Of a stretch of 64,000 nt of DNA, positions 7,982-16,375 are shown in pieces. Positions within the stretch are counted from its first letter, which is position 1. Each line of letters begins with the position of its first letter. Source of the DNA: Vibrio sp. UCD-FRSSP16_30 (GTDB lineage: Bacteria > Pseudomonadota > Gammaproteobacteria > Enterobacterales > Vibrionaceae); the NCBI RefSeq assembly GCF_001676025.1, contig NZ_LZFW01000002.1, positions 1 through 64,000 on the forward strand. Reading direction: 5' to 3'. The notes beneath the pieces are model-generated. The model saw only the letters and a list, made by a program, of their open reading frames with translations. It ran no database searches and was not told the DNA's origin. A program made the translations under genes and the position numbers.

Positions 7982-8197
7982 CTATCGGCCTAAAGTAATA
8001 ATGGCTGCTTCTCGATGCCAAAATAATAAAAAACGTTTTTGTTCAATCACCTGAAAAACGAGTTGCCACCCTTCCGCTGCATACATATTAAGTTCATCTT
8101 CTATTTTCTGTAACGGCAAACCGCTAGAGCCGAGTAAAATAGTGCCGCAACCACCTTCTACTATATGAACAACCTTGTATTCACTATATCTTTGCAA
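7982..8197 (-). CDS. DUF4177-type small protein
   Basis: A 71-residue protein of the DUF4177 kind: the pattern YKVVHIVEGG at the start, a short linker with LQKIEDELNMYAAEGWQLV, and a closing strand FWHREAAIITLGR. The core EGWQLV turn is the family mark. Its function is not known. It is followed after 4 bp by the yidD-like gene and both read in the same direction, so they are probably co-transcribed. No signal peptide or membrane segment is present. Confidence 0.65.
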   Translation of the reverse strand: MQRYSEYKVVHIVEGGCGTILLGSSGLPLQKIEDELNMYAAEGWQLVFQVIEQKRFLLFWHREAAIITLGR

Positions 8198-8308
8198 TTT
8201 TCTTCTCCATTACAATTAACCTACATATTTGAAAAGTAACCTTTCGTAAACTATATTCTGCATGACAATGAACTATACTCATCACAAATAAATCACATTG
8301 GGGTTACA

Positions 8309-8797
8309 ATGAACATAAAACCTATAAAGATCGGGGTACTACTGAGCCTGCTAACTATTTTATTTGGCTATAGCTTAGGTTGTATATTTGGTGCTGCAAA
8401 TAGCACTATGAAAGCATTTTTCCATGAGCAAGTTTATGTCGTGCATGCTGATAACTTTACAACTGAAAAAGCTAAAGATGAAGCATTTTCTAAAGCTAAA
8501 GACTACGTTAAACGTGCCCACTTACACTCTGCTGCAATGGGAACAGCTTCTTTAGCTACCATTTTTGCATTAGGTTTTTGTAGCATTTCTGATAGAAAGA
8601 AAAAAGTAGTCAGTACTATTACTGGCTTAGGCGCTGCAGGTTACGGTGTTTTTGTTTGGACATTGATGGCCTTTGTCACTCCTATGATAGGCAAATCAGC
8701 CGCGCATGAAGCCATTGCGGCTCTGGCGATACCCACCGGACTCGCACTGGTGTTTGGTACGATGGCCACAATATACTTTGTATTTAAAGAAAAATAG
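8309..8797 (+). CDS. Unknown inner-membrane protein with four predicted helices
   Basis: A 162-residue protein I do not recognise. It has a first hydrophobic segment at residues 8-30 (IGVLLSLLTILFGYSLGCIF), a soluble stretch of about 40 residues rich in Lys/Ala (TTEKAKDEAFSKAKDYVKRA), then three more membrane segments at about 70-92, 100-122 and 130-158. A GGGG ribosome binding site precedes ATG 8309. It stands alone, with a strong terminator 30 bp after its stop. The composition fits an integral inner-membrane protein; no catalytic motif is visible. Confidence 0.6.
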   Translation: MNIKPIKIGVLLSLLTILFGYSLGCIFGAANSTMKAFFHEQVYVVHADNFTTEKAKDEAFSKAKDYVKRAHLHSAAMGTASLATIFALGFCSISDRKKKVVSTITGLGAAGYGVFVWTLMAFVTPMIGKSAAHEAIAALAIPTGLALVFGTMATIYFVFKEK

Positions 8798-8825
8798 CTT
8801 GATGTGATTTATTAAATAAATAAAT

Positions 8826-8870
8826 AAAAGCAGTGATTATCTTAAATCAAGAGCCACTGCTTTTTTATTA
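8826..8870 (+). terminator. Rho-independent terminator
   Basis: AAAAGCAGTG (8826-8835) pairs with CACTGCTTTT (8855-8864), followed by a T-rich tract. It ends transcription of the unknown membrane protein gene. Confidence 0.8.
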
Positions 8871-8979
8871 TCTTCAAATCATATTATAAATATTTTCAAC
8901 TACTGCACTTATCCTATCTATAAATCACTATCCATTAATTTAAGTTATAATAAACGACTCTAAATAATGGTCTGTATTC

Positions 8980-9789
8980 ATGAAAAATAATCCCAACGGC
9001 ATCAAGAAAGCAACTCGACAAGAAAGTGTTATGAACTCCGCTATGTGGCACTTAACTCAAAGAGATATGACCGAAAGTGAACTATTAATAAAACTGAACG
9101 CCAAAACGGATAATCAAGATTGGATTAACCAAACACTTGAATCTCTACGTAGCTATGGGTATTTAAAATCAGATATGGACTTTGCTCAGCAATTTACCGA
9201 GCAATCTTTCAATAATGAATATGGTTCAAAATATATTTTAGGCAAACTCAAACATAAAGGCGTTGATGAGTCGACTAGCCTTATTGCGATTGAGCAGGTA
9301 AAACAGCAATACAATATTGATGAGCAAGCCATTGTTATACAAAGGATAAATAGCCAGTATAATGAGTTTACTATCAGTCGAGAGAAACTGGTTAATGCTC
9401 TGCTAAAACGAGGGTTTACCTTTCAACAAATACAAATCGCGATTGAACAGCACCCAGCCTCAAATAGCTTACGATCTTCATTAGAGATTAAGGCCGACAA
9501 AGTTGATCTAGAAAAAGAAGTTCTAAAATATGCTAGAAAAGGAAAAGGACTGACTGTTATACGCCAAGAGCTAAAACAGCGAAAAGTCGATATTACTGAC
9601 CTTGAAGATATCGTCAATAACGCCATTAATAAGGGTGATATTGATTTTTACTCTTCATGTTTAGAGCAGTTACAAAAAAAGAAATATGACCTGAAAGACT
9701 TTAAACAACGCACCAAAGCCTATGCAATGCTATCTCGAAAAGGCTTTGCATCCGATGAAATCAAGTTTGCCTTAGAAGAAGAAGCTTAA
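8980..9789 (+). CDS. RecX-like regulatory protein, orphan and long
   Basis: A 269-residue RecX-family protein. RecX proteins are built of three-helix repeats and modulate RecA filaments. Repeats can be seen: ALWHLTQRDMTESELLIKL-type at about 18-45 (MWHLTQRDMTESELLIKLNA), LESLRSYGYLKSDMDFAQQF, EYGSKYILGKLKHKGV, and further units REKLVNALLKRGFTFQQI and RQELKQRKVDI. At 269 residues it is longer than the 150-residue recX usually found beside recA, and recA is not nearby, so it is probably a paralogue with extra repeats. It is a single-gene unit; a terminator lies about 65 bp after the stop. Its role in recombination control is inferred from family only. Confidence 0.65.
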   Translation: MKNNPNGIKKATRQESVMNSAMWHLTQRDMTESELLIKLNAKTDNQDWINQTLESLRSYGYLKSDMDFAQQFTEQSFNNEYGSKYILGKLKHKGVDESTSLIAIEQVKQQYNIDEQAIVIQRINSQYNEFTISREKLVNALLKRGFTFQQIQIAIEQHPASNSLRSSLEIKADKVDLEKEVLKYARKGKGLTVIRQELKQRKVDITDLEDIVNNAINKGDIDFYSSCLEQLQKKKYDLKDFKQRTKAYAMLSRKGFASDEIKFALEEEA

Positions 9790-9854
9790 TGCTTTTTACT
9801 CTCTCTTCCCTAGGGCGACTCTCCTCCCCTTTCTAGAGCTCCATTAAAACAAAA

Positions 9855-9880
9855 AAACGGAAGGCATATACCTTCCGTTT
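9855..9880. terminator. Bidirectional terminator between recX-like gene and DASS transporter
   Basis: AAACGGAAGG at 9855-9864 and CCTTCCGTTT at 9871-9880 form a 10-bp stem with a CATATA loop, flanked by A-runs and T-runs so that it can serve both convergent genes. Confidence 0.8.
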
Positions 9881-9924
9881 ATCATTTAAATCTATCGCAT
9901 CTTTAGCCATTCATTTAGAAAAAG

Positions 9925-11349
9925 CTATAAACCAAGTATTGACCACCACACAAGGCCGACAGACATAAAGATAATGTAACCAACAAAGGCAATCACTAAC
10001 CCATTAAGCATCCACTTACCGGCAGTGTGATAGCCATAGCCCATAGCAAGCGGGTTACGCGCATGAGAGTAAGTCGTTAAGTTACAACCAATGTTCATAA
10101 TACCGGCTACCGAAAGTACCGCGATAATCGGTGTCACGCCTAAAGAGACCATAGCGCCGATAACCACCCCACCTAATGCAACTACTTTTGCGGTGCCTGA
10201 AGCAAAGGCATAGGCGGTAACGAGGAAGAACGCCATCATCACCAGTAAAAAGAGTGTTGGTGATGCGCCGGTCATATTTGATGATAAGAAGTCTGAAACT
10301 AAGTTACCTAACCATGTCACAGCGCCCAATGTTTTAAGGTGGCTAGCCATTCCCATTAATACAGAGAACCAAATCAACGTATCCCAAGCACCTTTCTCAG
10401 ATTTTATGTCGTCCCAGCTTAATACACCTAGTAGCAGCATGGCTGATAAACCGATAAATGCAGCGCCAGTAGAGTGCAAGTTAAGTTGCTTACCAAATAC
10501 CCAAAGCACAACTAAGCCTAAGAACACAAAAGTCAGCTTCCACTCTTGTAGAGACATTCTGCCTATCTTAGTCAGTTTCTCTTTAGCAAAAATAGGCGCT
10601 TGAGGTGTTGCTTTTGTTTGCGGGGAAATAAAGTAATACAGCACCAAGGGGACGATAGCGAGTAACGCTAAAGACGGAACGAGCAGGTAGGTCGCCCAAT
10701 CAGCAAAAGTAAGATTAATACCTAGTAAACTAGAAGCGATACCAAGCAGTGCTAGGTTTCCCGCAAATGCAGTACTAAAACCAACGGCAGAAGCATCATT
10801 CATTGCTGAACTATTTGAGATTAGGAATTCACCTAACTTTTTATCTTCTGGGTTAATGGCTTTAGCTAATGAATTAGCAATAGGGGAAGTTATTGCAAAA
10901 CGCGCGGTATTACTTGGCGTAGCAGGCGCAATAATATAATCCGCAATACCTAAGCAATAAGCTACACGTAAAGAGGACTGACCAAAACGACTCAACAGCA
11001 TAAGCGCAATACGCTCACCTAGACCCGTTTTAATAAATGCTCTTGCCATCATAAATGCAATCACAATAAGCCAAATAAGCGCGTTATTAAATGAGCTCAA
11101 TTCAGCAGTAATCGCTAGCTTGCCGCTAGATTCTACCGGTAAGATGACACAATATGCCGCAACCGAAATAACGGCTATAGCACCGGTGGCCATTACATTA
11201 CATACGATAGCTGCAATGGTTGCGATGAACAGTAAAGCAAGATGATAGGCTTGAACCTGCAAGCCTGATGGTGGGTCTAGCTGATACAACAAAGCGGTAA
11301 TAACAACAATTACCAAAAGCGGTATAGCTTTAAAAGAAAGCTTTTGCAT
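9925..11349 (-). CDS. DASS/SLC13-family anion transporter
   Basis: A 474-residue inner-membrane symporter of the divalent anion:sodium symporter group (CitT/SodiT-like), which takes up di- and tricarboxylates or sulphate. Around twelve hydrophobic segments are visible, with the two re-entrant signature regions: IIAPATPSNTARFAITSPIA (about 145-165) and AFASGTAKVVALGG (about 395), matching the SNT-type substrate and sodium loops. The start is ATG 11349, which follows GGAG at 11355-11358; a TTG four codons earlier is less likely. It stands alone, ends at a shared terminator and lies beside the alginate lyase gene, but a link to alginate use is only a guess. Confidence 0.82.
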   Translation of the reverse strand: MQKLSFKAIPLLVIVVITALLYQLDPPSGLQVQAYHLALLFIATIAAIVCNVMATGAIAVISVAAYCVILPVESSGKLAITAELSSFNNALIWLIVIAFMMARAFIKTGLGERIALMLLSRFGQSSLRVAYCLGIADYIIAPATPSNTARFAITSPIANSLAKAINPEDKKLGEFLISNSSAMNDASAVGFSTAFAGNLALLGIASSLLGINLTFADWATYLLVPSLALLAIVPLVLYYFISPQTKATPQAPIFAKEKLTKIGRMSLQEWKLTFVFLGLVVLWVFGKQLNLHSTGAAFIGLSAMLLLGVLSWDDIKSEKGAWDTLIWFSVLMGMASHLKTLGAVTWLGNLVSDFLSSNMTGASPTLFLLVMMAFFLVTAYAFASGTAKVVALGGVVIGAMVSLGVTPIIAVLSVAGIMNIGCNLTTYSHARNPLAMGYGYHTAGKWMLNGLVIAFVGYIIFMSVGLVWWSILGL

Positions 11350-11962
11350 AACATTCTCCAAATGAATATATCTGGAGTATGGGCATGTTCATGCGTTTAT
11401 CCAATTGATCTTCCTCTAAAAATCAGAAGATTTAACACTGTTTTATATTTGAAAATATCACTTGATAAGCCAATAAAGATGCAAGTAAATGTAACCTCAT
11501 GTAATTATTATCTTTTCCGAATAATATAAAATAAGGCAAAAAAGTAACAATATCTGGTTTCTACAGTACAAAAAACAATCCAGAACAAATTCATGGTACG
11601 TACTGGCACTAAAATAGTGCGATATTGTTTTATGCTACCTAGAGCAACTTAGGCGTAATTAAATATCACCTCAACACTTAACAAGCAGATACTTGCGTTA
11701 CTTATGTAGCTAATCACCCATATAATCCACAATAAAATCATATGATAATGAAAGATCCTCTCAGCTCATTTGTCCATTTAATTTATGATTTAAAAACCGT
11801 ACAGTCATCACATAAAACCGAGGGTAATCAAGGTTATTGTCGATGAACATCAAAGTCTCAGATTTAAAATGTGATCAAACAGGCATATCAGATTTTCTCT
11901 ACTTTTCATCCATGTTTCAGCATCTATCATGTATGACAATAATACATACATGGAGTAACATC
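11350..11962. other. Divergent promoter region between transporter and alginate lyase
   Basis: About 600 bp without a credible gene. An in-frame extension of the lyase ORF from 11837 lacks a signal peptide and is not favoured. Two hairpins are visible: GCACT-AAAAT-AGTGC at 11606-11620, and CATGTATG (11928-11935) with CATACATG (11945-11952), the latter touching the ribosome binding site of the lyase gene. Promoters for both divergent genes must lie here. Confidence 0.5.
11928..11952 (+). promoter_or_regulatory. Inverted repeat overlapping the alginate lyase ribosome binding site
   Basis: Perfect 8-bp arms CATGTATG and CATACATG separated by 9 bp. The right arm runs into the GGAGT ribosome binding site (11952-11956) of the lyase gene, so it could act as an operator or as an RNA hairpin that limits translation. 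Confidence 0.45.
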
Positions 11963-13006
11963 ATGAAACAAACTCTCGTTCTTGCTGGTTCACTTTTACT
12001 TGCCCTACCGGCTTTAGCAGATGTTGCAGGCAACGGCGTTTCCTACCCTGTTCCAGCTGACAAATTTGATATGACCAACTGGAAAATCACAATCCCATCA
12101 GACATCAACAAAGATGGTAAGGTTGATGAGATTGAAGGCGTAGCAATGATGAGCTACTCACATTCAGATTTTTTCCATCTAGATAAAGATGGCAATCTTG
12201 TATTTGAAGTTCAAAATAAAGCAATCACCACCAAGAACTCTAAGAACGCACGTTCTGAGCTTCGTCAAATGCCTCGTGGTGCTAATTTCGATAACATTCT
12301 TACTGATTCTAAATTGAATCAATGGGCTCTTTCTAGCCACCCAGAAGCGGATCAATACAGCGCTGTTGGCGGAACTCTAGAAGGTACGCTTAAAGTTAAC
12401 CACGTATCTATGCATGCTAAATTCCCAGAGAAAGGCCCTGCATACTCTGTAGTGGTTGGCCAAATTCACGCTAAGAAACATAAGTCTCTAATTAAAGCGA
12501 AAACGGGTTACGGTCATGGTAACGAGCCACTGAAGATTTTTTACAAAAAATTCCCTGACCAAGAATACGGTTCTGTATTCTGGAACTACGAACGCAACCT
12601 AGAGAAAAAAGATCCAAACCGCATGGATATCTCTTACCCTGTATGGGGTAACACTTGGGAAAATCCTGCAGATCCTGGTAAAGCAGGTATCGCTCTAGGT
12701 GAAGAATTTAGCTATAAAGTAGAAGTTAAGGGCACTATCATGCACCTAACTTTCGAAACAGCAAGACACGATAAAGTAACTTACGATATTGACCTAAGCA
12801 AAGGACAAGACGCTAAAGATCATCCAACAGGTTATGCTGAAGATGATTTCTACTACAAAGCTGGTGCTTACGGCCAATGTAGCACAAGCGAATCTCACCC
12901 TGTTTGGGGTACAGGTTGTGCCGGTACTGGTGACTTTACTGCTGATAAAAAGACTGGTGACTACAACAGTGTGACCTTCTCTGCCTTGAAGCTAAATGGT
13001 AAATAA
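11963..13006 (+). CDS. Secreted alginate lyase, PL7 family
   Basis: A 347-residue polysaccharide lyase family 7 enzyme that cleaves alginate by beta-elimination. A signal peptide (MKQTLVLAGSLLLALPALA, cleavage before DVAG) sends it to the periplasm or outside. The three PL7 signatures are in order: ARSELRQ (about 98), QIHAK (about 166) and the catalytic YYKAGAYGQC (about 307), plus YGSVFWNYE. Two cysteines near the end probably form a disulphide. The start 11963 is chosen for the signal peptide and GGAGT. The nearby second PL7 gene is a lipoprotein, so the cell seems to place one lyase free and one on the outer membrane. Confidence 0.9.
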   Translation: MKQTLVLAGSLLLALPALADVAGNGVSYPVPADKFDMTNWKITIPSDINKDGKVDEIEGVAMMSYSHSDFFHLDKDGNLVFEVQNKAITTKNSKNARSELRQMPRGANFDNILTDSKLNQWALSSHPEADQYSAVGGTLEGTLKVNHVSMHAKFPEKGPAYSVVVGQIHAKKHKSLIKAKTGYGHGNEPLKIFYKKFPDQEYGSVFWNYERNLEKKDPNRMDISYPVWGNTWENPADPGKAGIALGEEFSYKVEVKGTIMHLTFETARHDKVTYDIDLSKGQDAKDHPTGYAEDDFYYKAGAYGQCSTSESHPVWGTGCAGTGDFTADKKTGDYNSVTFSALKLNGK

Positions 13007-13046
13007 TTAAGTCCTTCTTTTTTAAGTTTGATGTAGCTCCGCACTT

Positions 13047-13082
13047 GGCCTTTCAGATATCTACTATGAAAGGCCTTTTTTG
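13047..13082 (+). terminator. Rho-independent terminator of the first alginate lyase
   Basis: GGCCTTTCA (13047-13055) pairs with TGAAAGGCC (13067-13075) and is followed by seven Ts. Confidence 0.85.
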
Positions 13083-13204
13083 TGCCTGCTAATCCAGCTT
13101 TAGAAATGGCCTAACCTAGGTGAATTTCTAGATAAAACTGGATTATTAAACAATGTCTGCGGCGGATTTGTCTCAATTAAAATGCTCTTCTCAATCAATA
13201 CAAC

Positions 13205-13315
13205 TTAGCTTGATACATTCCTAGCAAACTTCATTTCATGGGTCACCACAAGCAAGCTACAGCCTTCCTTTGATAGCTTTTGCATCACACTAAGCATTTC
13301 ATCCACCAGCTCAGG
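13205..13315 (-). pseudogene. Remnant of a GlnQ-type amino-acid ABC transporter ATPase
   Basis: Thirty-six codons read PELVDEMLSVMQKLSKEG, then CSLLVVTHEMKFARNVSS and a stop. This is the stretch just after Walker B in polar amino-acid ABC ATPases (normally ALDPELVGEVL...VVVTHEMGFAREV). Both ends are lost: the upstream side stops exactly at the D-loop proline, next to the dispersed repeat at 13317, and the downstream side ends at TAA. There is no start codon or operon partner. It shows that an amino-acid importer gene once stood here and was deleted. Confidence 0.75.
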
Positions 13316-13316
13316 T

Positions 13317-13340
13317 TATACCAATCACAGTAATTAAATA
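13317..13340 (+). repeat. 24-bp dispersed repeat, copy 1
   Basis: Begins TATACCAATCACAGTAATTA and is identical over 24 bp to the copy at 51864-51887. It directly borders the broken ABC ATPase fragment. Confidence 0.8.
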
Positions 13341-13416
13341 TTCAGAAATAGCGCAGGGAAAACACTTGAGAGCGAGGCTAATATTTTTGATCAGTTGTTA
13401 ATCTATAGACAAAAAA

Positions 13417-13438
13417 AGAGCTTGCCGAAGCAAGCTCT
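13417..13438 (-). terminator. Terminator of the second alginate lyase
   Basis: AGAGCTTGC (13417-13425) and GCAAGCTCT (13430-13438) with loop CGAA; on the minus strand the stem is followed by seven Ts. It lies 150 bp after the stop of the minus-strand lyase. Confidence 0.8.
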
Positions 13439-13584
13439 AAATAACCGTAAAATGTTTGTAATCAACCTACAATAAAGTCCATTTAAATCGCTTTAACTAC
13501 AAACTATTACAGTTTATCAAGGTGTTAGCCCCCACTAGCCACCCTGATATAACCTTGGCATAAATGCTATGCCTTCAACCAATA

Positions 13585-14643
13585 TTATTGGTCTAGGTTC
13601 AATTTGTAGAAGCTAACTTTTGCGTAGTCACCAGCTTCAATACCGTTGTTCGAACATTTAGTTGAACCAGTATTACATTGGTTGTAGTTACCCGCTTTGA
13701 AGTATAGGTAGTCGTTAGCATAACCTTGGTCGTATTGATCACCATCTACGTGACCTTTCGCAAGATCGATATCGAATTTTCTAACTTCTTTATTTGCTGT
13801 ACCTGGGTTTTTAACAAATGTTAGGTGCATGATGTCACCTTCAACATTAACGTCGTAAGAGAAGATCTCACCAAGTTTAATGCCGTCTACAGGATCAGTT
13901 GATCCTTTACGCAGACCATTTTGGCCAAACACATCAGTGCTAATGTCGTGACGATGTTTATAATCATCACCTTTAGCATTTGTTTCGTAGTTCCAGTAAA
14001 CAGAACCATATTCATGACCAGGTAGTTTACGGTAAACAATTTTTAGAGGTTCGTTGTGAGAAGCGTGAATCTGACCGATTACAGTCGCGAATGCGCCGCC
14101 TTTCTTGTAGTCACCACTTGTACTAACCCAATCTACAGCTAGTGTAGCGCTCATGTGACCGCCAATAGCACCGTATTTTTCAGCATCTTTCGTTGAAGCG
14201 ATGGTGAAGTTGTTTTTTGGTGTTGCGTAGTCATCTGCAAGCATAGCGCGAAGTTCACTACGTGCATTTTTAGAGTTAGGTGTAGTCATCGCTTTGTTTG
14301 GAGCGGCGAACACCATAGCGCCAGTAACAGAATCAGTGTAGAACCAATCAGCTTGAGAGAAAGGTTGCTCTTTACTGTTTAGCATTGGCTTGTAAATTTC
14401 CATTACTTTGCCAGCGCGCTCTGCTTTGTCATCATCCATAGGAAGATTCAATTTGAACTTAGATAAGTCAAAGTTCTGTGCAGGAACTTTATTCACATCT
14501 AAGTTGTATTTAGCAGCAAGCTGTGAATCTTGGCTTGTTGATTTAGCAGATGCAGTATCGTGTGAAGTAGCAGTTGAACAACCCGCTAGGCCAGCAACTA
14601 GTGCTGAAACAACAACAGCAGCAATCTTATTCTTTGTATGCAT
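13585..14643 (-). CDS. Lipoprotein alginate lyase, PL7 family
   Basis: A 352-residue PL7 lyase. The N-terminus is a lipoprotein signal with lipobox LAGC (Cys22), so the enzyme is anchored to a membrane, probably the outer one. PL7 signatures are present: ARSELRAM (about 127), QIHAS (about 190) and the catalytic YFKAGNYNQC (about 319), with YGSVYWNYE. It resembles the secreted lyase at 11963 along most of its length, but the sequences differ enough that this is an old duplication or separate acquisition. The two genes are convergent. Together they would break alginate to oligomers for uptake; no oligoalginate lyase or uronate pathway gene is in view. Confidence 0.9.
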   Translation of the reverse strand: MHTKNKIAAVVVSALVAGLAGCSTATSHDTASAKSTSQDSQLAAKYNLDVNKVPAQNFDLSKFKLNLPMDDDKAERAGKVMEIYKPMLNSKEQPFSQADWFYTDSVTGAMVFAAPNKAMTTPNSKNARSELRAMLADDYATPKNNFTIASTKDAEKYGAIGGHMSATLAVDWVSTSGDYKKGGAFATVIGQIHASHNEPLKIVYRKLPGHEYGSVYWNYETNAKGDDYKHRHDISTDVFGQNGLRKGSTDPVDGIKLGEIFSYDVNVEGDIMHLTFVKNPGTANKEVRKFDIDLAKGHVDGDQYDQGYANDYLYFKAGNYNQCNTGSTKCSNNGIEAGDYAKVSFYKLNLDQ

Positions 14644-14816
14644 ATTAACCTCTAAAACTTAATTTCTTACATTGCCTATCACTTATTATATATCCTGATA
14701 AGCAACGAATACCCCAAAACCATACCTTAATATAGTATGACAAAATAGATTTAAGATCACACCTCGTAACATTTCCGGCCAAAGTTCCTACAAACTTATT
14801 TTTCGATAATTAAAAA

Positions 14817-14841
14817 AGCCATGAAGAATAACTTCATGGCT
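14817..14841 (-). terminator. Terminator of the tct operon
   Basis: AGCCATGAAG (14817-14826) and CTTCATGGCT (14832-14841), loop AATAA; a T-run follows on the minus strand, 35 bp after the tctA stop. Confidence 0.85.
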
Positions 14842-14875
14842 TAGATAGAATAGACTACAAATTAGACGTTTTTTG

Positions 14876-16366
14876 CTAATTATCTACCGTCATCTGTTTT
14901 TTCTTTTTCATCTTCATGGTGGAATATACCGAGAAGATGGCCAGTAATATGAAGGCTAGCGCAATCGGTCTTTCATACAAAAATGACCACGAGTTATCGT
15001 ACATCAACAGTGCTTTACGTAGATTTGTCTCAGCCATAGGTCCTAAAATGATAGCCAGTAATATTGGCGACGATGGAATATCCAACTTGCCTAATACAAA
15101 GCCTAAAATACCAAAGGCAATCGCAATACCTACATCAAACATTGAGTTATTGATGGCATAAGCACCGACAACTGATAAGAAAATAATGATCGGAATCATT
15201 AGAAGCTTAGGCACTTCAATAATGCGACAGAAGAAGCGAATACCCACCAAACCAACAATAAGCATCACGATGTTCGCCACCAGCATTGAGCTAAATACGC
15301 CATAAACAACTTCAGGATTTTGCGCAAATAACAAAGGCCCAGGTGTTAAGCCTTGTACAATTAGTGCGCCCAACAGCACAGCCGCTACCGCATCTCCGGG
15401 AACACCTAAAGTAAGCAAAGGAACAAGCGATCCTCCGGTTACTCCGTTGTTACCAGCTTCTGCTGCTGCCAAGCCACGCACCGACCCTTTACCAAACTCA
15501 TCTGGGTTCTTAGATGAGCGTTTTGCTTCGTTGTAACAAACAAAGGCTGAGATATCAGCGCCAGCTCCCGGCACTGAACCAATCGATGTCCCCATAATTC
15601 CGCTTTTTATCGCAGTAGGCATCATCTCTTTTAAATCTTTTTTACTGAGTAACTTATGATCAAATTTAGGAACCTTAACCTGTTTCTCTTTTAGGATTCT
15701 TTCAATTTGATTAATGGCTTCTGAAAGTGCAAACAAACCAATCAATACAGGTATGACGTTAATTCCGCTGTACAAGTCCATAATGCCAAAAGTAAAGCGA
15801 GGCACACTGCTGATTGGGTCTAAACCCACAGTCGAGACGAGCAAACCAATACTACCGGCTAATAAACCTTTTAGAATGTTTTGCGCAGAGACACTGGCGA
15901 TAATGGTTAAGCCAAATAAGGCCAATGCAAAATATTCAGGAGCGTTAAAACGCAGGGCAAAATTGGCTAATAGCGGAGCAATAGCAATCAATACAATGGT
16001 ACTGATAAGTCCGCCAACAAATGAAGCTATCGCCGAGATACTCAGTGCTCTAGCGGCTTGCCCTTTTGCGGCTAAGGTATGCCCATCGAGCACCGTTGCC
16101 GCTGAAGCGGGCGTTCCCGGAGTTTTAAGTAAAATCGCGGCAATTGATCCGCCATAAATTCCGCCGATATACACGCCAATAAGCATCACAAGTGCGGCTG
16201 TCGGTTCCATACCAAAAGTAAATGGTAGAAGGATTGCCACACCCATTGTTGCGGTTAACCCCGGTAAAGCACCTAAGACAATACCGCCAACCACACCAAA
16301 AATAAGAACAGGTAATACCGCGGGGCTGAATGCGGTTAACAAACCATTGAGTAAATGTTCAATCAT
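14876..16366 (-). CDS. tctA: Tripartite tricarboxylate transporter, large membrane subunit
   Basis: A 496-residue protein of the TctA family, with about eleven to twelve membrane segments. Diagnostic stretches include GALPGLTATMGVAILLPFTF (about 31-50), IYGGSIAAILLKTPGTPASA and SVPGAGADISAFVCYNEAKR. TctA with TctB forms the sodium-driven membrane part; the periplasmic TctC delivers the carboxylate. It is the last gene of a tctC-tctB-tctA order and starts 9 bp after tctB. The actual substrate (citrate, tartrate or another acid) cannot be read from sequence. No tctDE two-component regulator is adjacent. Confidence 0.9.
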   Translation of the reverse strand: MIEHLLNGLLTAFSPAVLPVLIFGVVGGIVLGALPGLTATMGVAILLPFTFGMEPTAALVMLIGVYIGGIYGGSIAAILLKTPGTPASAATVLDGHTLAAKGQAARALSISAIASFVGGLISTIVLIAIAPLLANFALRFNAPEYFALALFGLTIIASVSAQNILKGLLAGSIGLLVSTVGLDPISSVPRFTFGIMDLYSGINVIPVLIGLFALSEAINQIERILKEKQVKVPKFDHKLLSKKDLKEMMPTAIKSGIMGTSIGSVPGAGADISAFVCYNEAKRSSKNPDEFGKGSVRGLAAAEAGNNGVTGGSLVPLLTLGVPGDAVAAVLLGALIVQGLTPGPLLFAQNPEVVYGVFSSMLVANIVMLIVGLVGIRFFCRIIEVPKLLMIPIIIFLSVVGAYAINNSMFDVGIAIAFGILGFVLGKLDIPSSPILLAIILGPMAETNLRKALLMYDNSWSFLYERPIALAFILLAIFSVYSTMKMKKKKQMTVDN

Positions 16367-16375
16367 ACCGCCTCC

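Larger units (their letters stand above)
13007..13584. other. Intergenic stretch between two convergent alginate lyase genes
   Basis: Besides the terminators of both lyases, this 578-bp stretch holds a decayed fragment of an ABC ATPase gene (13205-13315) and a 24-bp dispersed repeat (13317-13340), listed separately. No intact gene was found. Confidence 0.6.

Noticed and set aside
11837-11962. Extension of the alginate lyase upstream of ATG 11963
   Set aside because: It would hide the signal peptide; the favoured start has GGAGT and a textbook signal.
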